Notes under the pieces: model-generated
What the model was told of the DNA's origin: nothing
Databases searched by the model: none
What the model saw: only the letters and a program-made list of their open reading frames with translations
Made by a program: the position numbers and the translations under genes
Shown here: piece after piece, positions 1-5,748 of the stretch
Numbering within the stretch: position 1 is the stretch's first letter
How the letters are laid out: the number at the start of each line of letters is the position of its first letter
Assembly: GCA_903912795.1 (NCBI GenBank)
Contig: CAIWIS010000492.1
Coordinates: 1-5,748, forward strand
DNA length: 5,748 bases
Origin: an uncultured Bacteroidales bacterium
GTDB taxonomy: Bacteria; Bacteroidota; Bacteroidia; Bacteroidales; Paludibacteraceae
Direction: 5' to 3'

Positions 1-840
1 CAGGTTGTAACCCAAGAGTTTTCCGTTTTCAACTATGGCAATAAAACCTAAATCGTTGGATAAAACATCTGTATCGTTGCGTGGTGGAATGGCGAAAGCC
101 GTTTTGAATTTACGTGGCAAATAGGTTTTTCCGTAAATTGGTTCTTCCTCTTGTTCGCCTCCGGCAATCAGTTCACCATCGAGCCAAATCTCATGATAGG
201 CTTTGGTTTTGGGCAGAAAATAATCGGATAAACGCTTGGCGTCTTCGGCTACTTCGGCATGTACAAGCGACTCAAACGGATTAGCCGAAGCCATCACATT
301 GCGGTTCACGTCACCACAAGCAGCAATGGTATCGAGCAGGGTTTTATTGATTTCCTGCATGGTGGTTTTCAGGTTGCGCTTAAGCACACCGTGAAACTGG
401 AAAGCTTGACGCGTTGTTAATTTCAGCGTTTTATCGCCATATTTATCGGCCAAAGTATCCAACTCTAGCCATTGCTGAGGGCTTGTTAGGCCACCCGGAA
501 CACGCACACGAATGAGATAACTGTAAAGCGGTTCGAGTTTTTGCTTTTTGCGCTCTTCGTCCAAATCTCTGTCCTGCTGTTGATATGTTCCATGAAATTT
601 AATCAACAACTGGTCATCTGCCGCCAATGAACCAGTAATCGGGTCGTTCAGACTTTCGACTAATGTGCCGCGTAGTCCGTTGCTATTGGCTTTGAGGGTT
701 TCGAAAGAGGAAAGTGGTGCGACCTCACCCCCTGCATCTGCCCCTAAATCCCCTAAAGGGGACTTTGTATTAGCAACGTCTTTTGATAACGACTTTTGTT
801 TTTCAATTTCGAATAGTGAAATATAATTTGTATTGCTCAT
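1..840 (-). CDS. cysI: Sulfite reductase [NADPH] hemoprotein beta-component, N-terminal 280 residues (3' end cut by window)
   Basis: This is the catalytic subunit of assimilatory sulfite reductase, which reduces sulfite to sulfide with six electrons supplied by CysJ. The frame is open from the ATG at 840-838 to the window edge. I translated 280 residues by hand. Conserved blocks in order are LRGTLVESLNDPITGSL (56-72), RVRVPGG (111-117), LKLTTRQAFQFHGVLKRN (139-156), ACGDVNRNV (174-182) and YLPRKFKTAF (240-249). R111 or R113, R144, R180, K244 and K246 correspond, from memory, to the siroheme and sulfite binding Arg/Lys residues of E. coli CysI. The four cysteines that bind the 4Fe-4S cluster and siroheme lie in the missing C-terminal half. 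The start is firm because the next in-frame Met is residue 161, beyond conserved sequence. The N-terminus is about 27 residues longer than in E. coli CysI, and residues 25-40 are encoded by a palindromic repeat. The gene lies 186 nt downstream of cysJ. Confidence 0.96.
   Translation of the reverse strand, partial: MSNTNYISLFEIEKQKSLSKDVANTKSPLGDLGADAGGEVAPLSSFETLKANSNGLRGTLVESLNDPITGSLAADDQLLIKFHGTYQQQDRDLDEERKKQKLEPLYSYLIRVRVPGGLTSPQQWLELDTLADKYGDKTLKLTTRQAFQFHGVLKRNLKTTMQEINKTLLDTIAACGDVNRNVMASANPFESLVHAEVAEDAKRLSDYFLPKTKAYHEIWLDGELIAGGEQEEEPIYGKTYLPRKFKTAFAIPPRNDTDVLSNDLGFIAIVENGKLLGYNL
721..767 (+). repeat. Palindromic interspersed repeat inside the cysI reading frame
   Basis: On the plus strand this begins GACCTCACCCCC, continues C-rich, and ends in a hairpin in which CCCC (750-753) pairs with GGGG (758-761) around TAAA, within the stretch TCCCCTAAAGGGGA (749-762). 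It shares the GACCTC head, C-rich middle, terminal palindrome and orientation with the repeat at 846-878, although the middle has diverged. Read on the minus strand it is open and encodes CysI residues 25-40, TKSPLGDLGADAGGEV. This Gly/Pro/Asp-rich segment is unlike the rest of the protein. I recall similar GGGGATTTAGGGG-type repeats scattered through Bacteroidota genomes but could not search for them. That the stretch arrived by insertion is an inference. Confidence 0.72.
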
Positions 841-845
841 AATAT

Positions 846-878
846 GACCTCTCCCCGACCCTCTCCAAAGGAGAGGGA
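846..878 (+). repeat. Palindromic repeat copy A, just upstream of cysI
   Basis: This 33-nt element reads GACCTCTCCCCGA followed by a perfect hairpin: CCCTCTCC (859-866), loop AAA, GGAGAGGG (870-877). It matches the reverse complement of 995-1027 at 31 of 33 positions, the only differences being 856-857 (CG here, TA in the other copy). It ends 5 nt before the cysI ATG. No T-run follows the hairpin on either strand, so it is not a typical intrinsic terminator. It is probably a dispersed repeat that may affect mRNA folding at the cysI start. Confidence 0.85.
848..856 (-). promoter_or_regulatory. Purine-rich Shine-Dalgarno-like stretch before cysI
   Basis: On the minus strand the sequence before the cysI ATG is GGGGAGAGG, then a 7-nt spacer (TCATATT) and ATG. 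The position and composition fit a ribosome binding site. The other starts in this window have only A-rich leaders (for example AATAAAACAAA before cysH), so this one stands out. It lies wholly within the repeat at 846-878, so it may be a by-product of the repeat. Bacteroidota generally depend little on Shine-Dalgarno pairing, so its function is uncertain. Confidence 0.45.
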
Positions 879-994
879 GACTAGGGTTAAATTAATGTTT
901 TGTTATTAAAATAATTCTTGTAATTCGTTTTTATTGTATTGAATATTATGTTTTTAAGCTTCCAAATGTTCTAGAAATTTGATTACTTGCTCGT

Positions 995-1027
995 TCCCTC
1001 TCCTTTGGAGAGGGTTAGGGAGAGGTC
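995..1027 (-). repeat. Palindromic repeat copy B, overlapping the cysJ stop codon
   Basis: Read on the minus strand this begins GACCTCTCCCTAA and ends in the same 8-bp hairpin, CCCTCTCC/AAA/GGAGAGGG (stem arms at 996-1003 and 1007-1014). The first base of the element is the G of the cysJ TAG stop codon (1029-1027). It faces copy A across 116 nt of AT-rich DNA (879-994) in which I see no gene, promoter or other structure. The transcript can fold either into two local hairpins or into one long stem joining copies A and B. There is no U-run after the hairpin, so a terminator is unlikely. Confidence 0.85.
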
Positions 1028-2820
1028 TAATACACATCCAATTGCAGCCTCTTGGTTTTTTCAAGATTATCCACATATTCCTGCGCCTGTTCTTTGCTGA
1101 GTAATCCGAATTTTTCCACAATCTTCAGCAAATTATCCTGCACGGCGCGCGCCATATTTTTCATATCGCCACAAATATAGAAATGTGCTCCTTCTTCAAG
1201 CCATTGGTATATCTCGGCTCCATGTTCCCACAATTTATCTTGCACATACACTTTTTTATCGCCATCGCGACTGAAAGCAACATCCAATTTTGTGAGTGCG
1301 CCCGATTTCAGAAAGCCCTGCCATTCGGTTTGATACAAAAACTCAGTTTCGAAATTACGATTGCCAAAAAACAACCAACTTTTGCCGGGATTATCTGCTA
1401 ATTCGCGGTGTTGAACAAATGCCCGATAGGGTGCTATGCCCGTTCCCGCACCAACCATAATTATAGGTGTTTGGTCATTTGTGGGCAGTCGGAAACCCGG
1501 ATTGGATTCGATAAAGACAGGCACGGTTTCGTTGTCAATCAGCACATCCGAAAGGTAATTGGAACAAGTACCCTTTTTAACACGTCCCGCGTGATGGTAT
1601 TGCACCACGCCAACTGTAAGGTGAACTTCGCCCGGAAAAGCTTTGGGACTTGAAGAAATAGAATAATAGCGCGGTTGCAATGGACGCAGCATTTTTACCA
1701 AATTTTCGGCTGTAAGTTCGGTTGGATAATCCGTAAAAAGGTCTACAATATCACGTCCATCGAGATATGCTTTGAATTTATCGACATCGGTTGCAAGCAT
1801 AGCAAGCTTTTCATTTGGATACGATTCCAAATAACGTTTCACCACATCAACGGTAATTTTTGATAATTCCAACTCTTTGTAAAGTGCATCTTCCAGGGTT
1901 TTTTCTTTGCCATTGATGGTCACAATTTCGCCCGCATTCAATCCGGTTACAGTGAGCACTTCGTATATAAGTTCGATGGTATTTACAGGCAATATTCCTG
2001 CCGCATCGCCAGGCTGGTAGTTCAATCCCGGATTATTTTCGGTACTCAATTCAATATGTATGGTTTGTCTGTCCGAACCACGTCCGTGCAAACCCATTTT
2101 GTCGAGCACAGGCGCTTTGAACGGATTTGATTTAGAAACGGTAGGCAATTCCGATTTTGTGGAAGCCGCAACGAACGAGAATTTGGGATTCGACACTTGC
2201 TTTGCCTCAGCATTTCCACCAAAAGCAGGTAGTGCTTCGAGCAACCATTTTTCGGCTGTTTCAGCAAAATTCACATCCAGCGTAGCACGACTGTGTAAAC
2301 GTTTTGCTCCCAGTTTTTCGAGTTGATTATCAAAGTCAATTCCTGTTTTACAAAAATGAAAATAACTGGAATCGCCCAATCCTAACACGGCATAATTTAC
2401 ACCATCCAACTTAGGCGCACGTTTACCGTGAATAAATTCGTACAGTTCTTTAGCCGAAAATGGCGGTTCTCCTTCGCCATGCGTCGAAACTATTAGCAAC
2501 AGATTTTTCTCATTTTGCAAATCACGCGTTTTGTAATCGGCCATATTTTTAAGTGTGGCTTTATAGCCTTGCTCTGTGGCAATTTTTTGCGCTATTTTAG
2601 CTAATCCTTCACCATTTCCGGTACGCGAACCGTAAAGAATAGTAAGTGGAGTTGAACCTGAAGCGGGTTGAATTGCCTCAACAGCAAGCTCGGAACTTTC
2701 GTTGCCTGCGCTTAATCCCGCAAAATAACCTGCAAGCCATATTTTTTGTTGTGGATTAAGAGTTGATGCCAGTTGTAGTAACTGTTCTTTTTGTTCGTGT
2801 GTGAAAATATCTTGTAACAT
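1027..2820 (-). CDS. cysJ: Sulfite reductase [NADPH] flavoprotein alpha-component
   Basis: The protein has 597 residues, close to E. coli CysJ (599), and carries electrons from NADPH through FAD and FMN to the CysI hemoprotein. After an N-terminal segment (1-57) comes a flavodoxin-like FMN domain (about 58-200) with YGSRTGNGEG (63-72), THGEGEPP (113-120) and LGLGDSSY (146-153). A ferredoxin-reductase-type FAD domain with its helical insert follows (about 230-445), with RYYS (384-387) and KGTCS (416-420). The NADPH domain (about 450-597) has MVGAGTGIAP (455-464), FFGNR (484-488), SRDG (517-520) and YICGD (548-552). The C-terminus ends in DVY, as in E. coli CysJ. The ATG lies 8 nt after the DUF2061 stop, which implies co-transcription and probably translational coupling. 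The TAG stop overlaps a palindromic repeat. The gene appears intact and all cofactor motifs are present. Confidence 0.97.
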   Translation of the reverse strand: MLQDIFTHEQKEQLLQLASTLNPQQKIWLAGYFAGLSAGNESSELAVEAIQPASGSTPLTILYGSRTGNGEGLAKIAQKIATEQGYKATLKNMADYKTRDLQNEKNLLLIVSTHGEGEPPFSAKELYEFIHGKRAPKLDGVNYAVLGLGDSSYFHFCKTGIDFDNQLEKLGAKRLHSRATLDVNFAETAEKWLLEALPAFGGNAEAKQVSNPKFSFVAASTKSELPTVSKSNPFKAPVLDKMGLHGRGSDRQTIHIELSTENNPGLNYQPGDAAGILPVNTIELIYEVLTVTGLNAGEIVTINGKEKTLEDALYKELELSKITVDVVKRYLESYPNEKLAMLATDVDKFKAYLDGRDIVDLFTDYPTELTAENLVKMLRPLQPRYYSISSSPKAFPGEVHLTVGVVQYHHAGRVKKGTCSNYLSDVLIDNETVPVFIESNPGFRLPTNDQTPIIMVGAGTGIAPYRAFVQHRELADNPGKSWLFFGNRNFETEFLYQTEWQGFLKSGALTKLDVAFSRDGDKKVYVQDKLWEHGAEIYQWLEEGAHFYICGDMKNMARAVQDNLLKIVEKFGLLSKEQAQEYVDNLEKTKRLQLDVY

Positions 2821-2828
2821 AATGATCT

Positions 2829-3059
2829 TTAGATTTGATAATCGTTTGGCGTTTCTTTTATTTTACCGAACTTAATATTATTCCACATGCGTTCGTGAAA
2901 GTAAAAAATCGCAATTTTGGATACAAAATCGACACTCATAATGGATAAAGCAAATTTAATTTCACCTGTTACGAGCAAGGAAATTAAAAAAGTTGTAATT
3001 GTTCCTGTTATTCGGTACGATATGGATTTGACAAGACTTCGGTAATTTTTTTCTTTCAT
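2829..3059 (-). CDS. Small DUF2061-type membrane protein
   Basis: This is a 76-residue protein with the pattern I recall for DUF2061: RSLVKSISYRITGTITT (7-23), TGE (31-33), D44, and YFHERMWNNIKFG (53-65). Two hydrophobic stretches, about 17-31 and 36-53, predict a helical hairpin in the inner membrane, with the basic N-terminus and the HERMW tail probably on the same, likely cytoplasmic, side. The biochemical function is unknown. From memory, DUF2061 genes often accompany cysD/cysN/cysC-type genes in Bacteroidota and other bacteria, which suggests a role in sulfate assimilation such as transport support or protein anchoring, but this is inference. The gene sits 33 nt after the DUF4202 gene and 8 nt before cysJ. 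Its leader is A-rich without a clear Shine-Dalgarno sequence. The family call rests on motif recognition only. Confidence 0.88.
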   Translation of the reverse strand: MKEKNYRSLVKSISYRITGTITTFLISLLVTGEIKFALSIMSVDFVSKIAIFYFHERMWNNIKFGKIKETPNDYQI

Positions 3060-3092
3060 TTCGAAAATATGTTTTTTTAATTCAATAAAATA

Positions 3093-3677
3093 TTAATCGT
3101 TAAGCAGTGCCAAAACTTGATGCACATCCTCACTAAGCTCCATTTCAGGCATTAAGCCCAAGCCCCTTTCGCTCATTTTGCCGGCTGTTTTTTGTAAAAT
3201 AATTTTGGCTTTAACTGCGTCGAACTGACCTGCAAAGGGAACTAAATACCATTTTATAAATGTCAGGCAAGCTGTATCTTCTATAATAGATGCATTCAGA
3301 TTGGTTTTGTCCGCTTTGTTTTTTAGCGCATCAACTATAATTTCAATACGTTGGTCGTTAATTTCGGCTTGTTTAAGAACCGAAGTTGTAACACTTAACT
3401 GATGCTCCATAATAGCAGCGCGCCACTGATAATAGCCTTTTTTGTCCATGCTAAAAGTTGCCCGGGGAATGCTCCAACGACTGATATGTTGGCATTTGGC
3501 TGCTAATTTTAACTCGAGCGAAGCATCCGGAGCTACTTTTTCAAGTACCGCAAGCATTCGGTTGCTGTAAAGCAATTCTGCCTTCACTTCAATTCCATTA
3601 ATTATTTCAGAGTTTGGGTCCTGATTGTGAACCTTATCAATCAGTTCAATAGCAGTTTTATATTGTTGGTCTAACAT
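3093..3677 (-). CDS. DUF4202-type protein of unknown function
   Basis: This 194-residue, mainly helical, soluble protein has no signal peptide or membrane segment. Motifs that I recognise as DUF4202-like are AIELIDKVHNQDPN (9-22), YSNRM (37-41), AAKCQHISRWSIPR (59-72), GYYQWR (81-86), IEDTACLTFIKWY (132-144) and KTAGKMSERG (163-172). Conserved His64, His92, Glu133 and Asp134 on helices could form a metal site somewhat like an HD-type fold, but this is a guess. The reaction is unknown. Its place between cysH and DUF2061-cysJ, on the same strand with gaps of 50 and 33 nt, suggests an accessory role in sulfate assimilation. The ATG start is favoured because an in-frame stop (TAA) lies a few codons upstream with no other ATG between. 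The alternative is that this is an unrelated gene carried along in the operon. Confidence 0.85.
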   Translation of the reverse strand: MLDQQYKTAIELIDKVHNQDPNSEIINGIEVKAELLYSNRMLAVLEKVAPDASLELKLAAKCQHISRWSIPRATFSMDKKGYYQWRAAIMEHQLSVTTSVLKQAEINDQRIEIIVDALKNKADKTNLNASIIEDTACLTFIKWYLVPFAGQFDAVKAKIILQKTAGKMSERGLGLMPEMELSEDVHQVLALLND

Positions 3678-3727
3678 TAATTCATTTACTATTTAATAAC
3701 TATCAATAACGCACAAAGTGCAAATAA

Positions 3728-4429
3728 CTATCTCTTATGCAATCCGCACTCTTTCTGCTCCGGATTTTCCCACCACCAGCGCCCGGCTCGAATATCTTCG
3801 CCGGATTCTATGGCACGCGTGCAGGGTTGACAGCCAATGCTCGGAAAACCTTTGTCGTGTAATTTGTTGTATGGCACTGAGTTCGTTTTGATATAATCCC
3901 ACACCTGTTGTTCGGTGAAATCAATCAGCGGATTGAGTTTTATAAGTCCGTTGGCTTCGTCCCATTCTACCAATTGTATGTTTTGACGCGTAACCGACTG
4001 TTCACGACGTAAACCGCAAATCCAAACTTCCAATCCTTCGAAAGCACGTTTTAAGGGGTCGAGTTTACGCACTTTACAGCAAAGTTTACGTTGCTCAATA
4101 CCAGCATAAAACAAGTTGATACCTTCGGCTTTCACCATTTTTTCCACTTCCTGATAATCCGGAAATTTCACTTCAAGCTGAATGCCGTAACGGATATTGG
4201 TTTTGTCAATCAGACTGTATGTTTCGGGGAAAAGTCGCCCGGTATCCAGTGTAAAAATGCGTGCCGACTTATCTATCTTCACTATCAAATCCGTCAACAC
4301 TTGGTCTTCAATGCTTAAACTCGACGATAAAGCGATTTTGCCTTTGTATTCGTTCAAGAAAAAAGCCAAAACTTCTTCGGGTGTTGCGTTTTGAAATTTA
4401 CTATTTAGCTGGTTTACTATTTCTGTCAT
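3728..4429 (-). CDS. cysH: Assimilatory adenylylsulfate (APS) reductase, CysH family
   Basis: This 233-residue cytoplasmic enzyme reduces activated sulfate to sulfite, using thioredoxin or a similar reductant. The adenine nucleotide alpha hydrolase fold is indicated by SSSLSIEDQ (35-43) and LDTGRLFPET (61-70). GLRREQSVTR (139-148) and GRWWWE (216-221) match the CysH family. Cys117-Cys118 and Cys200/Cys203 (GCQPC) form the CC...CxxC set that binds a 4Fe-4S cluster in APS reductases and is absent from E. coli-type PAPS reductase. Cys228 in the ECGLH tail is the catalytic cysteine that forms the enzyme thiosulfonate. The substrate is therefore most likely APS rather than PAPS, so no APS kinase would be needed; some clustered CysH enzymes accept both. 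The start codon directly precedes family-like sequence and its leader is A-rich. The gene follows cysN after 104 nt. It appears intact. Confidence 0.95.
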   Translation of the reverse strand: MTEIVNQLNSKFQNATPEEVLAFFLNEYKGKIALSSSLSIEDQVLTDLIVKIDKSARIFTLDTGRLFPETYSLIDKTNIRYGIQLEVKFPDYQEVEKMVKAEGINLFYAGIEQRKLCCKVRKLDPLKRAFEGLEVWICGLRREQSVTRQNIQLVEWDEANGLIKLNPLIDFTEQQVWDYIKTNSVPYNKLHDKGFPSIGCQPCTRAIESGEDIRAGRWWWENPEQKECGLHKR

Positions 4430-4441
4430 TTTGTTTTATTT

Positions 4442-4524
4442 AAACGCTAAGTTTTTAAGTCGCAAAGATTTTATTTTGTATGTGTTATTATAAAAATTTG
4501 CGTTCATTTGTGTAATTTGCGTTC
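4442..4524. repeat. Short direct repeats in the cysN-cysH gap
   Basis: The 104-nt gap is AT-rich and holds two pairs of short direct repeats. AATTTGCGTTC occurs at 4495-4505 and again, identically, at 4514-4524 (period 19). CGCTAAG (4445-4451) and CGCAAAG (4461-4467) form a looser pair with period 16. Similar TTTGCG/TTAGCG strings are common between genes in Bacteroidota as far as I recall, so this may be a degenerate dispersed repeat rather than an operator. I found no Bacteroidota-type promoter (TTTG with TAnnTTTG) on the minus strand here and no hairpin with a T-run. Confidence 0.5.
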
Positions 4525-4533
4525 CAACAAATT

Positions 4534-5748
4534 TTATATCGTAAACGCCTCATCTTCCAAATCATGCACAATCATACCTGCACCAACGGTTTCGAAGGTG
4601 TTTTCGTCAATCAACACCAAGCTTCCGGTTACACGGTTATCGCTGTACGAATCGTATTTCAAGGGTTTAAGCGTTTTGATGGAGATGTGCGCAATGTCAT
4701 TCACTTTCACGTTTTTATCATCAATAATATTCTCCAAGGTATTGATATTTACCTTGTAATGCACTGCTTTGATAATAGCTCTCGTCTCCTCGGTGGCATG
4801 ACGAATAATGTATTTTCCGCCTTCGTTGAGCGGACGATGATTGAGCCAGCAAACCATGAGTGACACATTGGCACTTACTATTGGTTGCGGTTCATTGGTT
4901 TTTACCAACAAATCGCCGCGACTAACATCTACATTATCGGCCAACCGAATAGTTACCGACTGTGGTGTAAAAGCTTCGTTCAACGATTTTGTTCCTTCGT
5001 CGATAGCCACAATTTTCGATTGAGTTTTGGATGGCAATACAGTAATTTCGTCACCAACACGGAAGGTTCCACCCGAAACTCGTCCGGCATAACCGCGGTA
5101 ATCGTGAAATTTATCACTGTACGGACGAATAACAAACTGAACAGGCAAGCGAGCCGGTAACTTGTTTTCGTCTTTGCGCACCGGAAGTGTTTCGAGCAGT
5201 TGCAGCAGCGTTGGTCCATTGTACCAGGGAGTTTTGCTGGATGCATCCACCACATTATCGCCGTTCAAAGCCGAAATAGGTATGAAAATTACATTTTTGA
5301 GTTTCAGAATTTTTGAAATTTCTTCGTATTCATTTTTAATACTATTGAAAATTTCTTCCGAAAAACCGACCAAGTCCATTTTATTAACCGCCACAACCAC
5401 ATTGGGTATTTGCAATAGCGAAGCAATGTACGAATGACGTTTGCTCTGCTCAATAATTCCGTTGCGTGCATCAATCAGAATAATGGCCACATCGGCCGTT
5501 GAAGCACCTGTAACCATGTTGCGGGTGTATTCAATGTGCCCGGGAGTATCGGCAATAATAAATTTACGTTTGGGTGTGGCAAAGTATCGGTACGCCACAT
5601 CGATAGTAATTCCCTGTTCGCGTTCGGCCCGTAACCCGTCTGTAAGTAGTGCGAGATTCACTTCTTCGGTGCCAGTAATGCGTTTGCTAGCATCTTTTAC
5701 AGCTTGTAATTGGTCTTCGAAAATAGATTTACTATCGTAAAGCAAGCG
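4534..5748 (-). CDS. cysN: Sulfate adenylyltransferase subunit 1 (CysN GTPase), 5' end cut by window
   Basis: This is the GTPase subunit of ATP sulfurylase. With CysD it makes APS and pyrophosphate from sulfate and ATP, with GTP hydrolysis driving the reaction. In the window 404 residues are open from the right edge, beginning RLLYDSKSIF. That segment directly follows the P-loop (GSVDDGKSTLIG in relatives), so roughly 20-30 residues are missing. Fragment numbering: switch I REQGITIDVAYRYF (43-56), G3 DTPGH (67-71), G4 NKMD (122-125), G5 SAL (159-161), TPWYNGPTL (173-181) and the barrel-domain block RGYAGRVSGG (218-227). Two EF-Tu-like beta-barrel domains follow. The protein stops at EDEAFTI with no fused CysC kinase domain. 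A TTG at 5745-5743 is an internal Leu codon, not the start. cysD is expected just upstream. Confidence 0.96.
   Translation of the reverse strand, partial: RLLYDSKSIFEDQLQAVKDASKRITGTEEVNLALLTDGLRAEREQGITIDVAYRYFATPKRKFIIADTPGHIEYTRNMVTGASTADVAIILIDARNGIIEQSKRHSYIASLLQIPNVVVAVNKMDLVGFSEEIFNSIKNEYEEISKILKLKNVIFIPISALNGDNVVDASSKTPWYNGPTLLQLLETLPVRKDENKLPARLPVQFVIRPYSDKFHDYRGYAGRVSGGTFRVGDEITVLPSKTQSKIVAIDEGTKSLNEAFTPQSVTIRLADNVDVSRGDLLVKTNEPQPIVSANVSLMVCWLNHRPLNEGGKYIIRHATEETRAIIKAVHYKVNINTLENIIDDKNVKVNDIAHISIKTLKPLKYDSYSDNRVTGSLVLIDENTFETVGAGMIVHDLEDEAFTI

Noticed and set aside
859..1014. Hairpins at 859-877 and 996-1014 as intrinsic terminators
   Set aside because: The stems are strong but neither is followed by a T-run in either direction, and both belong to a repeat that occurs twice between two genes of one pathway.
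841..1026. A promoter of its own for cysI in the spacer
   Set aside because: I found no good match to the Bacteroidota pattern (TTTG with TAnnTTTG) on the minus strand. The AT-rich content alone is not evidence.
721..1027. CRISPR array
   Set aside because: There are only three related units, of mixed orientation and unequal spacing, one of them inside a coding frame, so this does not form regular repeat-spacer units.
1183..1863. Three plus-strand open frames of 62-81 codons opposite cysJ
   Set aside because: They lie opposite a strongly conserved cysJ, have no recognisable motifs and are rich in Cys/His/Phe/Ile as expected of antisense shadows.
3711..3721. GCACAAAGTGC hairpin just after cysH as a terminator
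   Set aside because: The stem is only 4 bp, there is no U-tract, and the next gene starts within 50 nt on the same strand.
4980..5255. A 91-codon minus-strand open frame inside cysN
   Set aside because: It overlaps the conserved CysN barrel-domain coding in another frame and shows no family pattern.
4508..5740. Several plus-strand open frames opposite cysN
   Set aside because: These are antisense shadows of a conserved GTPase gene, with low-complexity or Cys/Ser-rich translations and no gene-like leader.
5743..5745. TTG as a start codon for cysN
   Set aside because: It encodes the first Leu of RLLYDSK, which in relatives follows the P-loop. The frame continues open to the window edge and lacks the P-loop, so the true start is outside.

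Overview
The window is a single-strand block of assimilatory sulfate reduction genes, all read right to left (minus strand). It very probably comes from a member of the Bacteroidota. The evidence for that is the protein flavour (CysN with the RLLYDSKSIF start of switch I, the CysI block LRGTLVESLNDPITGSL), the moderate-to-low GC content, A/T-rich leaders with weak or no Shine-Dalgarno sequence, and C-rich palindromic interspersed repeats of a kind I associate with Bacteroidota genomes. I cannot name a genus.

Layout in the direction of transcription: cysN (5748 to 4534, 5' end outside the window), a 104-nt gap with short repeats, cysH (4429 to 3728), a DUF4202-type gene (3677 to 3093), a small DUF2061-type membrane protein gene (3059 to 2829), cysJ (2820 to 1027), a 186-nt gap bounded by two inverted palindromic repeats, and cysI (840 to 1, 3' end outside the window). 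Gaps inside the block are 104, 50, 33, 8 and 186 nt. No gene is supported on the plus strand.

How the genes work together: CysN, with its partner CysD (expected just upstream, not visible), activates sulfate to adenylylsulfate (APS). CysH has the CC...CxxC iron-sulfur cysteines of APS reductases and would reduce APS straight to sulfite. CysJ, an NADPH-FAD-FMN flavoprotein, passes electrons to CysI, a siroheme/4Fe-4S hemoprotein, which reduces sulfite to sulfide. DUF4202 and DUF2061 lie between cysH and cysJ and have no assigned function; their position suggests a role linked to this pathway.

The most unusual feature is a cluster of three copies or relatives of a GACCTC-headed palindromic repeat around the cysJ-cysI junction. 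One relative lies inside the cysI reading frame and adds about 16 residues to the N-terminal region of the protein. The other two form a 33-bp inverted pair (31/33 identical), one overlapping the cysJ stop codon and the other supplying the purine-rich stretch just before the cysI start codon. No wholly new system is evident; the novelty lies in these repeats and in the two uncharacterised genes.
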